Origin: Saccopteryx bilineata
Lineage: Eukaryota; Chordata; Mammalia; Chiroptera; Emballonuridae
Assembly (NCBI RefSeq): GCF_036850765.1
Contig: NC_089493.1
Span: 219,416,744 to 219,480,743 of the forward strand
Length of the DNA stretch: 64,000 bases
Direction of reading: 5' to 3'
Part shown: one piece after another, positions 22,760-34,608 of the stretch
Layout: each line of letters starts with the position of its first letter
How positions within the stretch are numbered: position 1 is the stretch's first letter
Position numbers and translations under genes: made by a program
The notes under the pieces: generated by a model
The model's input: the letters and a program-made list of their open reading frames with translations, nothing else
The model's database searches: none
What the model was told of the DNA's origin: nothing

Positions 22760-23940
22760 AGTTTTTTTTTCATAACAATTTTTAGACCAGTTGTAGGTTC
22801 ATAAAATAGTTTAGAGAAATGTACAGAGATTTCCCATAAACTCTCTGCCCACACATATGCATAGCCTCCTCCATCATCAGTATCTCCCATCAGAGTGGTA
22901 CATCTGTTAAAACTGATGAAAGTATATCACACATCATGATAACCCAAACTCCAGAGATTACATTAAGAGTTCAGTGTTGTACATTCTCTGGGTTTGGACA
23001 AATATATGATTACATGTATCTATCATTTTAGTACCATACAGAGCAGTTTCACTATCCTAAAAATTCTGTGTTTTACCATTTCATCCCTTCCCACAACTGG
23101 CAACCAGTGATCTTGTTACTCTCTCCATAGCTTTGTCTTTTCCAGAGACATAATTTTGAATTATAACGTCATATCATTAAAATCATATTGTATATAGCCT
23201 TTTCAATTTGGATTCTTTCACTTTGCAATATGAATTTAATATAAGTTTAAGGTTCCTCTATGTTTTTTTTTTTCATTACTTGACAGCTTATTTCTTTTTA
23301 ACACTGAACAATATCTCATTGTCTGGGTATACCACAGTTTATTGATTAATCACCTACTGAAGGACATCTTTCTTGCTTCCAAATTTTGCAATTATGAATA
23401 GAGCTACTATAAACATCTGGGTACATAGTTTTGTGTGGACATATGTTTTTTATTTTATTGGACAAATATCAGGGAACTGGATTGTTAGATCATTTGGTAA
23501 GAGTATGTTTAGTTTCCTAAGAAACCATCAGACTATCTTCCAAAGTAGCTATAGCATTCTACTTTTCCATTAGCAATGAATGAGCATTCCTGTTGTATTA
23601 TATCCTCCCCATATTTAGAGCTTTCATTGTTGGAGGTTTTGGCCATTCCAATATGGGTAGAGTGGCATCTCATTGTTGTTTTAATTTGAATTTTCTTGAT
23701 GACATATTATGTGGAGCATCTTTTTACATGCTATTTACCATCTGCTATCTTTTTGGTGAGTTGTCTGTTAAAGTCTTTGGCACATTTTTATTGGGTGGGT
23801 TATTTTCTTATTGTTGAGTTTTAATTGTTATTTGTATATTTGAATAACAGTTCTTTTTCAGATATGTATTTTGCAAATATTTCCTCCAACTATTTGGCTT
23901 GTCTTCTCATTCTCTTGACTGTTTATGACTCACGCAATTG
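22760..23940 (-). mobile_element. Old L1 (L1M type) 3' UTR and ORF2 end, antisense
   Basis: Plus-strand landmarks are complements of old L1: 'caactggcaaccagtgatct', 'ttttccagagacataattt', 'atgaatagagctactataaa', 'catttggtaagagtatg', 'ccattccaatatgggtag' and 'aaatatttcctccaactatt'. The element's 3' end is near 22760 and it is 5'-truncated near 23940. Several plus-strand frames here are shadows of this element. Confidence 0.85.
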
Positions 23941-24134
23941 GTGCCGTAAACTGATGTCACAAAATCCTAAACTTACTCTGCAAAACTACATATTTTTACT
24001 TGATGTTGCTTTCAGAGATCAGAATTATTCATAAACCAGGGTTGTCAATGATCTAACTGAAGAGAAAAATTTAAAAATAATTTTACTGCAACAAAATAAA
24101 GGTTTTTAACACACTGACTCCTCTGCTTTTCTTC

Positions 24135-24552
24135 TTCTTCTTTTTTTTGTGACAGAGACAGAGAAAGGGACAGATAGGGATAGACAGACCAGAAGGAAGA
24201 GAGATAAGAAGCATCAATTCTTCGTTGTGGCACTTTAGTTATTTATTGATTGTTTTTTCATATGTGCCTTGACCAAGGGGCTACAGCAGAGTTAGTGAAC
24301 CCCTGCTCAAGCCAGCAACCTTGGGCTCAAGCCAGCAACCTTGGGCTTCAAGTCAGCAACCATTGGGTTCAAGCCAGTGACCATGGGGTCATGACTATGA
24401 TCCCACATTTAAGCCAGTGACTCCGTGCTCAAGCTGGTAAGTCCACACTCAAGCTGGATGAGCCCGTGCCCAAGTCAGTGACCTTGGGGTTTCAAACCTG
24501 GGTCCTTTGCATCCTAGTCTGATGCTCTATCCACTGTGCCACCGCCTGGATA
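24135..24552 (-). mobile_element. Long tRNA-type bat SINE, antisense, with internal tandem units
   Basis: On the minus strand the head begins near 24552 ('ccaggcggtggcacagtgga' form), with a 'ggtttgaaacccc' B-box. The body then has repeated 'ttgagcacggactcac'-like and 'aggttgctggcttgag' units, the 'aaggcacatatg' block and a purine/pyrimidine tail ending in the T/A-rich run near 24140. About 415 bp. The 20-base 'caagccagcaaccttgggct' unit occurs twice exactly on the plus strand (24311-24330 and 24330-24349 region) and in decayed form several more times. Confidence 0.85.
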
Positions 24553-25584
24553 CTTTTATTTTAGAATTAAACTTACCTGTCATCACTTGCTTTAATATCT
24601 AATGTAAACTATAACCTATTACTTCAATCACTGTCTTGCCAATTATCTCCTTTCTTATTTCTGTTTGCTCTTCAAAATTCTAACTCTAAATTACTCCAGT
24701 TATCCATATTTCTTTAGTCTATACCTCGGATGCTGAGTACTGACAGAAAAAATCCACACTGCATAGCCACCACTGATCCATGATCTCCAACCTCAACCGA
24801 ATCCTCAGTTCTGTCTAGCAGTCCTCCTTTCCTCAGTTGGTTCTCTTGTCTATTGAATATATTATTTTGAAACTCTCTTCTTTCAAAAATTTTAGTTTAC
24901 TACATAATTCTCTACATTCTGCAAATGCTTATAACTCCTGATTTAGAGAAAAGATACTGGAAATTAGATAAAAATACCTCTTGCCACCAAATCCATCCTC
25001 AACTCCAAAAAGGAGGAAGAGCATGATCCGCATTCCTGAAGTAAATTCCCCTTTCAAGGCTCTGGATCAAAAAACTATTTCATTTTTATTCCCTATTCCA
25101 AATTTTCCTGTTCACTTCTTCCTTTATGTTAACATTAAAAACATGCTCAAGTCTTTTGTTTTTTCCATGTTTCTCTCTAGAGACCAATCTTTCTAACCTG
25201 TCCCTGACACACTTGTTGAACAATATGCTTCTTTACCCTGTCACTGCCCATATTTTATACATTTCTCAATCCCCTTCAAGAGATAAATGTTGTCTTACTT
25301 AACTTCTCCTAAAATTTGACTTCTTTTTTTCACTCTATTCATTCTTCAGATACTTGTCAGGCTTCAAAAAGCAGGGTGATCTTATCTACACTCAGTCATT
25401 ATACCTCTATGTATAGCCTTCAGCTCTGGCCTTCTTCATGCATTAAAACCCATATATCTAACAGCCAACAGGAGATATTCTCCTAGAAGTCCCACGTTTA
25501 AACTCAGTATTACCCAAAAAACTTCTTATCTTCTTTCCTGAAATGTGCTTATTGTATGTAAATTTAATTCCATGAAAAAGCAGA
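24553..25584. other. Pyrimidine-rich unassigned sequence
   Basis: A C/T-rich kilobase resembling the pyrimidine-rich text of some old antisense LINE remnants, but no landmark is good enough to name it. No gene supported. Confidence 0.35.
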
Positions 25585-25795
25585 ATGATACAGTATATAA
25601 TATTCTACAATAACTGAGCAGGTCTTAGAAGACCACCTTCCACTGTGTGATGTGGCATGTCACGACACTAAATCTCTGTTTCTTCTCTATAAAATTAAAA
25701 TGATAAAGTGGCAATGAGTACATTATAGAGGCATCATGAAAAACATATGTATATATGTACAATGCTTCAACTAAAATATAGTGTTATATAAGGTA
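25585..25795 (+). mobile_element. MIR SINE, near full length, sense
   Basis: Order of recognisable MIR parts: 'atacagtatataatattc' head, 'ctgagcaggtcttagaagac', 'tgtgatgtggcatgtcacga', 'aatctctgtttcttctctat', 'aaaattaaaatgataa', 'tatagaggcatcatgaa' and the tail 'atgtacaatgctt'. Strongly diverged, tRNA-derived, mammal-wide. Confidence 0.7.
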
Positions 25796-25817
25796 ATAAT
25801 AATAATAATAATAATAT
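25793..25817. repeat. (TAA)n microsatellite at the MIR tail
   Basis: Seven to eight TAA units directly after the MIR. Confidence 0.92.
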
Positions 25818-26258
25818 CTATCAAAGAAAAGAAGAATTAAATAGGCATAGTTGGTCAATTATCTCTCACTAAGATATTATTTGCACAAACAAGAGGACAT
25901 GTTTATTTTTGTTTTTATATAAAATGCCCCTTTTTGTAGATCTTATCATTTTTTTGAAAACCTAACTTATCTGGTCTTTTGTGTAACTTAATATGGTTAT
26001 TTTAGGACCAGTCCTTTTATAGATACTTATCTTTTAAGTATCTTTCTTCTTTCTCTTTTCATTGGGGTGTGAGGAGTGGGCTTATATGACAGCTGTGCTT
26101 CCCTTTTTAAAATATTTAATTGTTTCTTGTAAAAGTTATCTTGAATTTTAGATATTCCCCTTTTTTGTTAAATAAGTATTATTTTTTAACTGAGAGATTT
26201 TTATGAGTTGTTCATCTTTCTTAAGCCACCTTCTACTTTCAATAAGAAAGGCTCAGAA

Positions 26259-26613
26259 GGCCCTGGCCGGTTGGCTCAGTGGTAGAGTGTCGGCCTGGCG
26301 TGCGGAAGTCCCAGGTTCGATTCCGACCAGGGCACACAAGAGGGGTGCCCGTCTGCTTCTCCGCCCCTCCCCCTCTCCTTCCTCTCTGTCTCTCTCTTCC
26401 CCTCCTGCAGCAAGGTTCCATTGGAGCAAAGACGGCCCGGGCGCTGGGGATGGCTCCTTGGCCTCTGCCCCAGGCACTGGAGTGGCTCTGGTCACAACAG
26501 AGTGATGCTCCCTTGATGGGCAGAGCGTCGCCCCCTGGTGGGCGTGCCAAGTGGATCCCCGTTGGGCGCATGCGGGAGTCGGTCTGACTGTCTCTCCCCG
26601 TTTCCAGCTTCAG
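26259..26613 (+). mobile_element. Full-length Rhin-1-like SINE with exact 15-bp target duplication
   Basis: A 355-bp SINE whose tRNA-like head carries an A-box ('tggctcagtggtagag') and B-box ('aggttcgattccg'). It is followed by the 'cttctccgcccctccccctc' pyrimidine block, 'ccattggagcaaaga', 'gggcagagcgtcgccccctg', 'ggtgggcgtgcc' and a 'gtttccagcttcag' end. aagaaaggctcagaa flanks it exactly (26244-26258 and 26614-26628). It has almost no poly(A) tail. High CpG content and the perfect duplication mark it as one of the youngest insertions here. Open frames of 80-110 codons on both strands inside it are artefacts. Confidence 0.95.
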
Positions 26614-27299
26614 AAGAAAGGCTCAGAAATCATAAAGTCTTTTATGTAAAATTTTTAAAATTTGCTTTTTCTAAAGACTATAGTTCAAGTTCTACTGTAT
26701 TAAACTCCCCTTCATGATCATCACAAACTCTAAAAAGATCTCACCACTCAATTTGAAATTTTATATCACTTTAATTCACAGATTAAGTTTGTTCATCAGA
26801 ATTTGATGTGGAAATAAGTACATTGTTGTTTGGTTTACTTTTTGAGAAAAAAAAGTCTACATTTTGGAAGATTTTTAATTGAATATATGAGATAGCTCAC
26901 ACTTTTGCTATGATCAAAGATGCATGTTACTACTGAAACTATATTTTTGGGAAAATTTGGTATTTTTCATATGTAATTGGCATCATCATTGTTTTCTTCT
27001 GCCATGAATTTACTCCCAAATGAAAATTTAAAAATCTACAGTTTTTACTATTCATGTAACTCTCTCAGAACCAGATAGCTTGTTTACATAATAGAATTAA
27101 ATTTACAACAGCATCAACAACAACAAAAAGGTAATTTATTATGTTCTAGTAAATATGTTCTTAGCAATGTATTTCAGTTTCTACTCAGTACTAATTTTCA
27201 CTGCTTTAGGAATAAAAAACATGATAAAATTTTCTAGCCAATTCTGATTTTTTTAAAATGGATATGTAGAACTATTACATTAAGTTATTTTATAGCTAT

Positions 27300-27880
27300 T
27301 TTATTTTTAGAAAGTAATACAAGTTTACTTCTTGCAAAATAATTAAACGTTTCAGGAAAAAATTAAGTTGAAAATTGAAAAACCATCAATAATCCCATTT
27401 CTCAGGAAGAAATTCCAATAGAATTTTAAATATCCCCAATTATATCTATATACTAACAAGGTCTGTGTACAAAAAGCAATGTAATGCCTTACTGTACACA
27501 TTAATAGATAACTTGCTCATTTCATTTAACCATGTATTGCGAATCTTGTTTCATTTGATATAGTTTTGCCTTACTTTTTAATAGCTGCATGATATTCTAA
27601 TGTGTGGATGAATCATACTTTATCCAACTAGCATACATTTAGATCATTTTCAATATTTTTGTCTAAAGACAAGATTGTAACTAACATTCTTGTACATATA
27701 TTTTTACACACTAATGTGAATATATTTGTAGAACTAATATTAGCAGAAGGATCAAAGAGAATAGACATAGACAATTTTGTTTGATATTGCTAAATTTCCT
27801 TCAAAGAAGATTTTTATATTTTATATAACAACTAACATAATACAAGCTCTTTTATTGCATCTTTAATTCTCAACATTATC
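27300..27880 (-). mobile_element. Old L1 (L1M type) 3' region, antisense
   Basis: Complement landmarks on the plus strand: 'taatagctgcatgatattct', 'tgtgtggatgaatcatactt', 'ccaactagcatacatttag', 'acattcttgtacatatattt', 'attagcagaaggatcaaag'. These correspond to the old L1 3' UTR read backwards. No target duplication found. Confidence 0.75.
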
Positions 27881-28112
27881 TTGGGGGTGGGGTGTATATA
27901 TGTGTGTTCATTTTGACAAGTAAAATTAACCCTAAAGCTGTTTTAAATTTTTTTCTTAAAAAGTCTTGTGGTCTTTATTTGTTTGTTACTGCCCTTTTCA
28001 CACCCCCCTTAAAATAAACACTGTGGCTTTTTATTTTGTAGGTATAATATAACTGTTAGAATTAGTAGTAGCATTAGTTGGATCACTGTTTCACATATTT
28101 TCCCATTCTTTT

Positions 28113-28297
28113 AAAGATTTTATGTATTGATTTTTTTAGTGAGAGGAGAGAGAGAGAGAAAGAAAGGGAATGGGAGAAGAGTGGCAACATCAATTTGCTT
28201 TTTGTATCTGCCTTGACTGGACAGACGGGGGTTTTGAACCTGCAACCATAGCATTCTAGGTCAACACTTTATCCCCTGCACCATCACCGGTCAAGCC
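28113..28297 (-). mobile_element. VES-type bat SINE, antisense
   Basis: On the minus strand: head 'gaccggtgatggtgcagg', B-box 'aggttcaaaacccccg', 'aaggcagatac' block, pyrimidine-rich stretch and a short A/T tail near 28113. Plus-strand GA-rich run at 28141-28180 is its tail. Confidence 0.72.
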
Positions 28298-28389
28298 CAT
28301 TTGTTTTTAAATGTAAAACTAGTTTATAATATTTTACATAACAAAATTTCAAAAAGCAAAGAGTCTATCATTTTCATGTTATGCTTAGA

Positions 28390-29216
28390 GAAACTTTTTT
28401 TTTTAATAATAATTTTATTTTTTTAATGGGGTGACATCAATAAATCAGGATACATATATTCAAAGATAACAAGTCCAGGTTATCTTGTCGTTCAATTATG
28501 TTGCATACCCACCACCCAAAGTCAGATTGTCCTCTGTCACCTTCTATCTTGTTTTCTTTGTGCCCCTCCCCACCCCCTTTCCCTCTCCCATTCCCCCCTC
28601 CCCCCGTAACCACCACACTCTTATCAATGTCTCTTAGTTTCACTATTATGTCCCACCTACGTATGGAATAATATAGTTCCTGGTTTTTTCTGATTTACTT
28701 ATTTCGCTTCGTATAATGTTATCAAGATATATGAAAAGATGCTCATCTTCTTTAGCTATTAGAGAAATGCAAATCAAAATGGCAATGAGATACCACCTCA
28801 CACCTGTTCGATTAGCTGTTATTAGCAAGACAGGTAATAGCAAATGTTGGAGAGGCTGTGGAGAAAAAGGAACCCTCATACACTGTTGGTGGGAATGTAA
28901 AGTAGTACAACCATTATGGAAGAAAGTATAGTGGTTCCTCAAAAAACTGAAAATAGAACTATCTTATGACCCAGCAATCCCTCTACTGGGTATATACCCC
29001 AAAAACTCAGAAACATTGATACGTAAAGACACATGCAGCCCCATGTTTATTGCAGCATTGTTCACAGTGGCCAGGACATGGAAACAACCAAAAAGCCCAT
29101 CAATAGATGACTGGATAAAGAAGATGTGGCACATATACACTATGGAATACTACTCAGCCATAAGAAATGATGACATCGGAACATTTACAGCAAAATGGTG
29201 GAATCTTGAAACTTTT
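28390..29216 (-). mobile_element. 5'-truncated L1 with twin-priming inversion (L1-B/C family)
   Basis: From the T-run at 28394 to about 28726 the element reads on the minus strand: 3' UTR and end of ORF2, with the C-rich complement of the G-rich 3' UTR tract at 28561-28606. From about 28727 to 29207 the adjoining ORF2 C-terminal part reads on the plus strand, with open frames of 71 and 87 codons and the Cys-rich '[10 protein letters not shown]' region near 28844. The two halves meet at the same point of the consensus ('ggatcttgataac'), which is the classic product of twin priming. A short candidate duplication, gaaactttt, flanks it (28390-28398 and 29208-29216). Confidence 0.9.
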
Positions 29217-30371
29217 AATCCTAATATTATCTCCTTCCTTTTTGGTAGTTTTAACTATAATAAGGAGATACTTTATTAATTTTAATGGAACACAAACAAT
29301 ACCTTTTTGAAATTTAAGAGAATGTTAAATATTTCTAAATTGTTTCACATAAACTTTTTCTTCAAATAGTATTTAACGAGTGGAATTAAAAGAGTGTTTG
29401 TTTAAAAAAGAAAAAACATATGCTAACATATATTCAAGAAGCAGACACATGGCTAAGCATGAGTAGTGCTAACAAGAAAGCCAAAAATATAATTACAAGC
29501 TGAGAAGATAGTTGAAAATAAGAACTATACGGAGAAGTGACTGTAGTTGAACTATTAATTTTAGAGAAGTAGAAAAAGACATTTTAATGGCCTTTGTTAA
29601 AACAATAGGATCAATTGTAGTTAACAGTTTACTTCTACCCAATAACTGTTGAACATAAAATTTGAGCCAAAAAAATAGTAGAGATTTTAATTAGATATTG
29701 GCACATATTTTCTGATAGTGAGAATTATTAAGTATTGAAATGAGTTGCCTTGGAGGTCTCTAAAAATTGTATGTAGTCTTGCTAGTCCTAAATGATCCTA
29801 ACAAATAAGATTGCAAATGGATTGATGAGGGAATCTTTAGTCATCTTTTATCATTTTATAACTTTAAAATTTATCTGAAAATACTTGAAACACCAAATGT
29901 GGATTCATATTCTTGTAAATATTCTAAAAGTTTACTTTCATCTTGCCATCTAACTCCTAAATGTTTTCCTTATTTATTTATTTTTTTAGTTTATCCTTAC
30001 TCCAATTCATTATAAATGCAAGTTTTCAGATAAAAATTTCCAACCTTTGACTGTGATCAAGTTCCCCCATGCTCAAGGACATTCCAGATTGCTGAGCCTG
30101 GATCTTTCTGTTCTTAATCTGATCCTAAAATACCATTCCTGATGAGCCTCCACCTCTGCTTCTTCATGAATTGTAAGTGCAACCAAATCTCACTCTTAAC
30201 GTACTCACAGATTGGTTCTATATGTATTCTTCTTCATTATACAGTACATATATTTGACAATATATATAAACATATTGTCTTACTGTGAATATAAAAATTT
30301 TAGTCATTGTTTATCTTTTACATCCCAGAAAGTGTCCCTTTCTCATCAGATGGAGCTCAATATGTGGCTAT
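29217..30371. other. No feature recognised
   Basis: AT-rich unique sequence up to the solo LTR. Nothing supported. Confidence 0.5.
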
Positions 30372-30999
30372 TGTAAAGCCAGTATCCATGGCCACCATCA
30401 CAGCCGCCTGGCCCACGCAGGTTCGCATTTGATTCAAACAGACAGTAATGGAACAACGAAGCCAAGAACTGGTGGGCCATTAGTTTAAATCCTAGCTTGC
30501 ACCCGCAGGCAAGAAGTACACACAGTGGGAAACACTTTTCTTTCCACTTAGGTCTCCCAAAGCCACTGACTTATCCAAGTTTCCTAGAATCAAAGGTTTC
30601 TACCTCACCAGCCTTATTTACCTCTGTTCCCCATCTCCTTCTCTCTGCACAAACTCTGCACAAACTGGCTTCTCCTTCAGCACTCTACCATCTTGGCTGC
30701 TTCTCCTCTCCTCCATATGGCCTTTCTCTGCTCTCCTCTCTGCTCTAATGCTAATCTCAGGAACTGAGAGAGAGCAAGCTCCCGTTCTGCCCCACTTTAT
30801 AGTGTAGAAATCAAAACCTTTAATCCAATATACAAACAAGGAAGTTTCTGATACAAAGTCACTTAGGGTGGGAAAGGCTTAGTCTTAAAACTAAGCCTTA
30901 GGGTATAATGACCCTGCAGGCTTACAGCCTTCCCCCCGCCAATGCAAACTATAAGCGAGCAAACCTATATATCATATTAACAAACTTATTTGACCAACA
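30372..30999 (-). mobile_element. Solo LTR, family X copy 1, 5-bp target duplication
   Basis: A 628-bp block bounded by TG...CA and flanked by gctat on both sides (30367-30371 and 31000-31004), the structure of a solo LTR left by recombination between the two LTRs of a provirus. Orientation is taken as minus because a TATA-like 'actataaagtgggg' lies on that strand (complement of about 30794-30807). In the copy at 57.6 kb an AATAAA lies downstream of it, just before 'gaaatggccc'. A 5-bp duplication excludes class II betaretroviruses (6 bp) but fits class I or III. I do not recognise the family name. Confidence 0.82.
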
Positions 31000-31004
31000 G
31001 CTAT

Positions 31005-31589
31005 CATTTGTTTATATCTTGACTATAAACTACATGAAGCCAATGTCTCCTTCTTATTAAACATTCAGTTCCTAAATGGGCACCAATTTCTTTCACACAG
31101 TACAAAGTTTCTTAAATATATCTAATCATAAGATTCACACTTAAGGATATAGTTTCCTGGGCTCAGCTTGGCTACTGCTTTAGGATCCTGAGCAATGGTA
31201 GTAGAGAATTTTATCAGAAAGAAATTTGGAAATCATAACATTTAAGTACTTAATGAAAGTTTGTTGAATAAATGAATAAATGAGTCCCTTTCTATTTATT
31301 TGTTGTTTCCTATTTAAGGGTGTTCACTCAAGTATGTTTTTTTTAGCTTTCTTGCTTTTCTTGTCCCTAATCAAAGTAAGTTATTAAACTCCGTAAAATT
31401 GATTGCTTTTATTAGCTAGCTGACAAATGATAGTACTATAATTCTTTTTTTTTTTACAAAGTTACTTTTGAGCAAGATTTTCGGCAGTTAGTTAGGAGTT
31501 TAAAGTAATGTGGTGGGTAGAGTTGGGAAACTGTAATGAAGTGTTTCTAGATCTCTTAAACTTCTTCAGAAGACAGTGAAAAATCCTGA
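31005..31589. other. No feature recognised
   Basis: Unique AT-rich sequence; nothing supported. Confidence 0.5.
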
Positions 31590-31760
31590 GCCAGAATACA
31601 CTATGGTCTTTGCTCTGCCAATAACATAGCTACGTGACCTTTTAAAATTTTCTTTATTCACCAGGCTCAATTTATTCATCTGTAAAATAAGGGGGTTTTT
31701 GTAGCTGATCTCTAAGGTCTCTTCAGCTCTAAATTCCATGACTTTCTGATTCTTGTTTTA
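31590..31760 (+). mobile_element. MIR-type SINE (MIR3/MIRc-like), sense
   Basis: Matches in order: 'tgagccagaatacac', 'tctgccaataacatagctac', 'gtgacctttt', 'caatttattcatctgtaaaa', and the MIR3-like end 'gatctctaaggtctcttcag' with 'ctctaaattccatgactt'. Confidence 0.82.
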
Positions 31761-32329
31761 TCTGAGCATTTGTCTATGTGATTTCTTTCTTGCCTCTGAA
31801 ATAATAATTGAAGGTTGATTATATGTATCTAGTCCAATTATCTATAGATCATAAAGATTTTTATTATTCTATGTGGAAGATTAAGATATATGAAAGACAT
31901 AAGACTGAAATCTCTAGAAAGTCTAATGATAAAAATATAATTTTATTCTATGAATTTTCTTCTTTAGAATATTATACTGGTGTTTTATGAAAAAAAAAAC
32001 AAAAAACCAAGAGCAATGCTTAATATTTAGTGTGCTTCCATTCTTGAAAAAAAAGAGAGCCAATTTTTTAAAATACATGTATATGTATTAAATGTGTTTT
32101 TATATAGGTAAGTTTGTATTACATCATTATTGAAAGCACTGAGCCATAACAAATAATATCTATTACATGATTCACTATGCTGTATTACATCAGTTGATAG
32201 ATTATACCATGTCATGTTTTGATGTGTAAAATTTTTAAGACACTTAGAGATGGAAATTACAAAAGTAGTTTATTTAACTGTTTCAAATAAAAACACCTTT
32301 TTTTCTAATATCCAAAGTAAATAAAAAAT

Positions 32330-32575
32330 TTTAAAAAGTTATTCACCATTATTTTGTATTAGTTTCAGTTGTACAGCAAAGTGATTAGATAGTTATATAC
32401 TCTACAATGTTCCCCCCAATATTTTTAGTACTCACCTGGCAAATTATCACAACATTATTCACTATATTTCCTATACTGTACTTCCATGACTAGTTTGTAA
32501 CTACCAATCTGTACTGCTCAATTCCTTTACCTTCTTCACCCAGTTCCCAATCTCTAAAGTAATTTTAAACATTTT
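32330..32575 (-). mobile_element. L1 3' UTR fragment, antisense
   Basis: The plus strand carries the complement of a laurasiatherian-type L1 3' UTR: 'ttagtttcagttgtacagca', 'aagtgattagatagttata', 'ctcacctggcaaattatcac', 'ctatactgtacttccatgac', 'cttcacccagttcccaatc'. Begins after an A/T-rich tail near 32330. Confidence 0.78.
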
Positions 32576-33839
32576 GGAAGGTTCTATTTATATTTTGGCA
32601 TAGCTGAGTGTCAATGTATTAGTTCTATGAATATACAATATGCACAAGGAAATTTATTGATAGGACATATGATTTAAATAACTAATGACACCATAGGAGT
32701 GATAATAACATTGACATCATAACTCTACATTTTTTGTTTTTCTGTTCTTATTTTTAGTTCTGTGTCAATTATGCTCTTAGATACATATATTCTATGTTTT
32801 ATTTTTTAAAAGTCTGTAGCAATCCTACTTAGAGGCTCTTATTATCAACATAATGTTGCTACCAATGAATCAACAAAAATAATTCTTGCTTGACAAATGG
32901 AAAAAAAAGATGTTTTATAAAAATAATAATGTAGTTTTAATCTGAATAACGACATAAATAATATAATGCAAAATAAAAATTGGAATAAATTAGAAAAACC
33001 ATATGTTGCTGGAATTAAAATGTGATCTAATAACTATACAGATCCTAAATTGCCAAATTATTTATAGTTTATATACATCTTATATGAAAATATCATTATT
33101 GTTCTTACTGAGTCTGATAGATAGAACTAATGTTTCTTAATTCAAAACAGTTTGATAATGTTGTTTTGAAGTGGGTCAGATTTGATTGTTAGATCTTTCT
33201 AACAGTCACGTTCAATCTTGCCTGTTAGAAAGAGTTGGTGGGACAATTACTTACATTTTTATCTGTACAATGAGACTAATGATCCTCTATTTCTTAGAAA
33301 CGTTGTATTATGTGACATAACATGGTAAATGTACCTAACAGAATATGCCTGACTCCTAGAATATTCACAATAAATATTAGTGATTATTATTGTCTTTTTA
33401 GGTCTGTGAAATACTTTATATATTTACTTTCTGCTCTTCACAGAGTTTCCTTCTCTTATTTATTTTTTACTGAAGTTCTGAGGCATCCAATGTATTTATA
33501 AGTTTTTTTTTCATAAAACTGTTTATCTGACCAAATCCTTCATTGTTTTAGAGATTGTACATACTATTAAACCAATGGTCCCCTAATTGCATCGTGCTTG
33601 AAGTATCTAAACTATTTAGTTTCTGCTCTTCAAAAGGTTGTCTACATGTTTATATTTTTAGAAACTTCTGTAGCTTGTATTAGAGTTGAGAAAGACAAAA
33701 TAGTAAAATATGCAAAATATGCAAGGAAAATGCCACTGTTCATTATTATATGACACATTATGACTAATAATTAACTTGAAGCACTTATTTTGAATTATTT
33801 TTATAATTTAGAATTAAATGAGAACCCAGATATTCCAAG
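32576..33839. other. No feature recognised
   Basis: AT-rich unique sequence; no gene, RNA or repeat could be supported. Confidence 0.5.
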
Positions 33840-34278
33840 TTATCTTTTTTCCCAACCTCTGTATGTTAAAAATTTATGAAAGTGGCATATGTGTTTTAAA
33901 GGCGTATGCTGGACATCTCTCATTTGCTCCTCCAGACCCTCTATTCTTTCTTCTCCACCTTGCTCTGTACCCCAGGAGGTCATTCTGAATGGGTTATATT
34001 GACAGTTTCTTTGCTCTCTGGGTCTTGTTGGATTTGGCATTAGGATTTAGCAGGGATGGCAAGGAAGGGAGAAATTGAGGTTAGATATTTATTCCTCAGA
34101 ATAACTTCCTGCAGGTTTGTCTGAGACTACCTCCCTCCATCACAGGTTACATCTCCATCTAGTGGTCCTACCACACTGACCTTTTGTCACACCTGGTTCT
34201 GGTACCTTCCCTTTCCCCTGCATTTCAGGTCTAGAAGTAGGAGTGGCAATGGTGCTTTTATATTTTACTGCCCCTGGT
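33840..34278 (+). repeat. Old LINE-like 3' end, left part, interrupted by ERV-A
   Basis: The text follows a common old mammalian repeat 3' end: 'catttgctcctccagaccct', 'ggtatt/atatttattcctcag', 'aggtctagaagtaggagtgg', 'ttactgcccctggt'. It continues beyond ERV-A at 37105 ('tactgcactaactctgtg', 'actctcctccaagtgctcag', 'tttgagtttgcc'). I believe it is an L1M-type 3' end but am unsure of the name. The 66- and 81-codon minus frames here are shadows. Confidence 0.55.
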
Positions 34279-34606
34279 TGTGGGTAGAGTGCAGAGCACA
34301 TTCCTAGCAGCTGTGGCTGATGCAATGCTGTGAGAACACTCCAGCTCCCAGAAGCCTCCTGAGCATACCCAGGAAGGGAGCTCACCCGCTTTAAGGAAGT
34401 GACTTAACATCAACCATGCAGCTCCCTGATCTTTTCAGCCATTGGCTATGAAGGACACGCTGTAACACCCTATAGGCCGAACCTGTGTATATAAGCTAGC
34501 TTTCTTCCTGAATAAAGTGAATCTGCGTCACTGAACCTGGTCCCCAGAGTCAGGTATTTGCATTTGCATCTCTGTCATCCTCACCCCCTGGCAGGACTTG
34601 TCCACA
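34279..34606 (+). repeat. ERV-A 5' LTR
   Basis: 328 bp, TG...CA. A TATA box (tatataag, 34488-34495) and a poly(A) signal (aataaa, 34511-34516) lie only about 16 bases apart, so the signal sits between TATA and the expected RNA start. This U3-located arrangement is also known from MMTV and RSV and implies a short R region. Related LTRs: 36778-37098 and 58658-58975. Confidence 0.94.
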
Positions 34607-34608
34607 AC

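Noticed and set aside
23373..24034. Three plus frames of 66-74 codons in a row
   Set aside because: These lie on the antisense old L1 (22760-23940) and its edge; shadows of ORF2 remnants.
26203..26587. Four overlapping frames of 80-110 codons and a possible tRNA gene
   Set aside because: All sit on the Rhin-1-like SINE. The A- and B-box belong to its tRNA-derived head, which continues into the SINE body instead of folding into a full tRNA.
34140..34385. 81-codon minus frame spanning the ERV-A 5' border
   Set aside because: Crosses the junction of the old repeat and the LTR, so it cannot be an ancestral gene.
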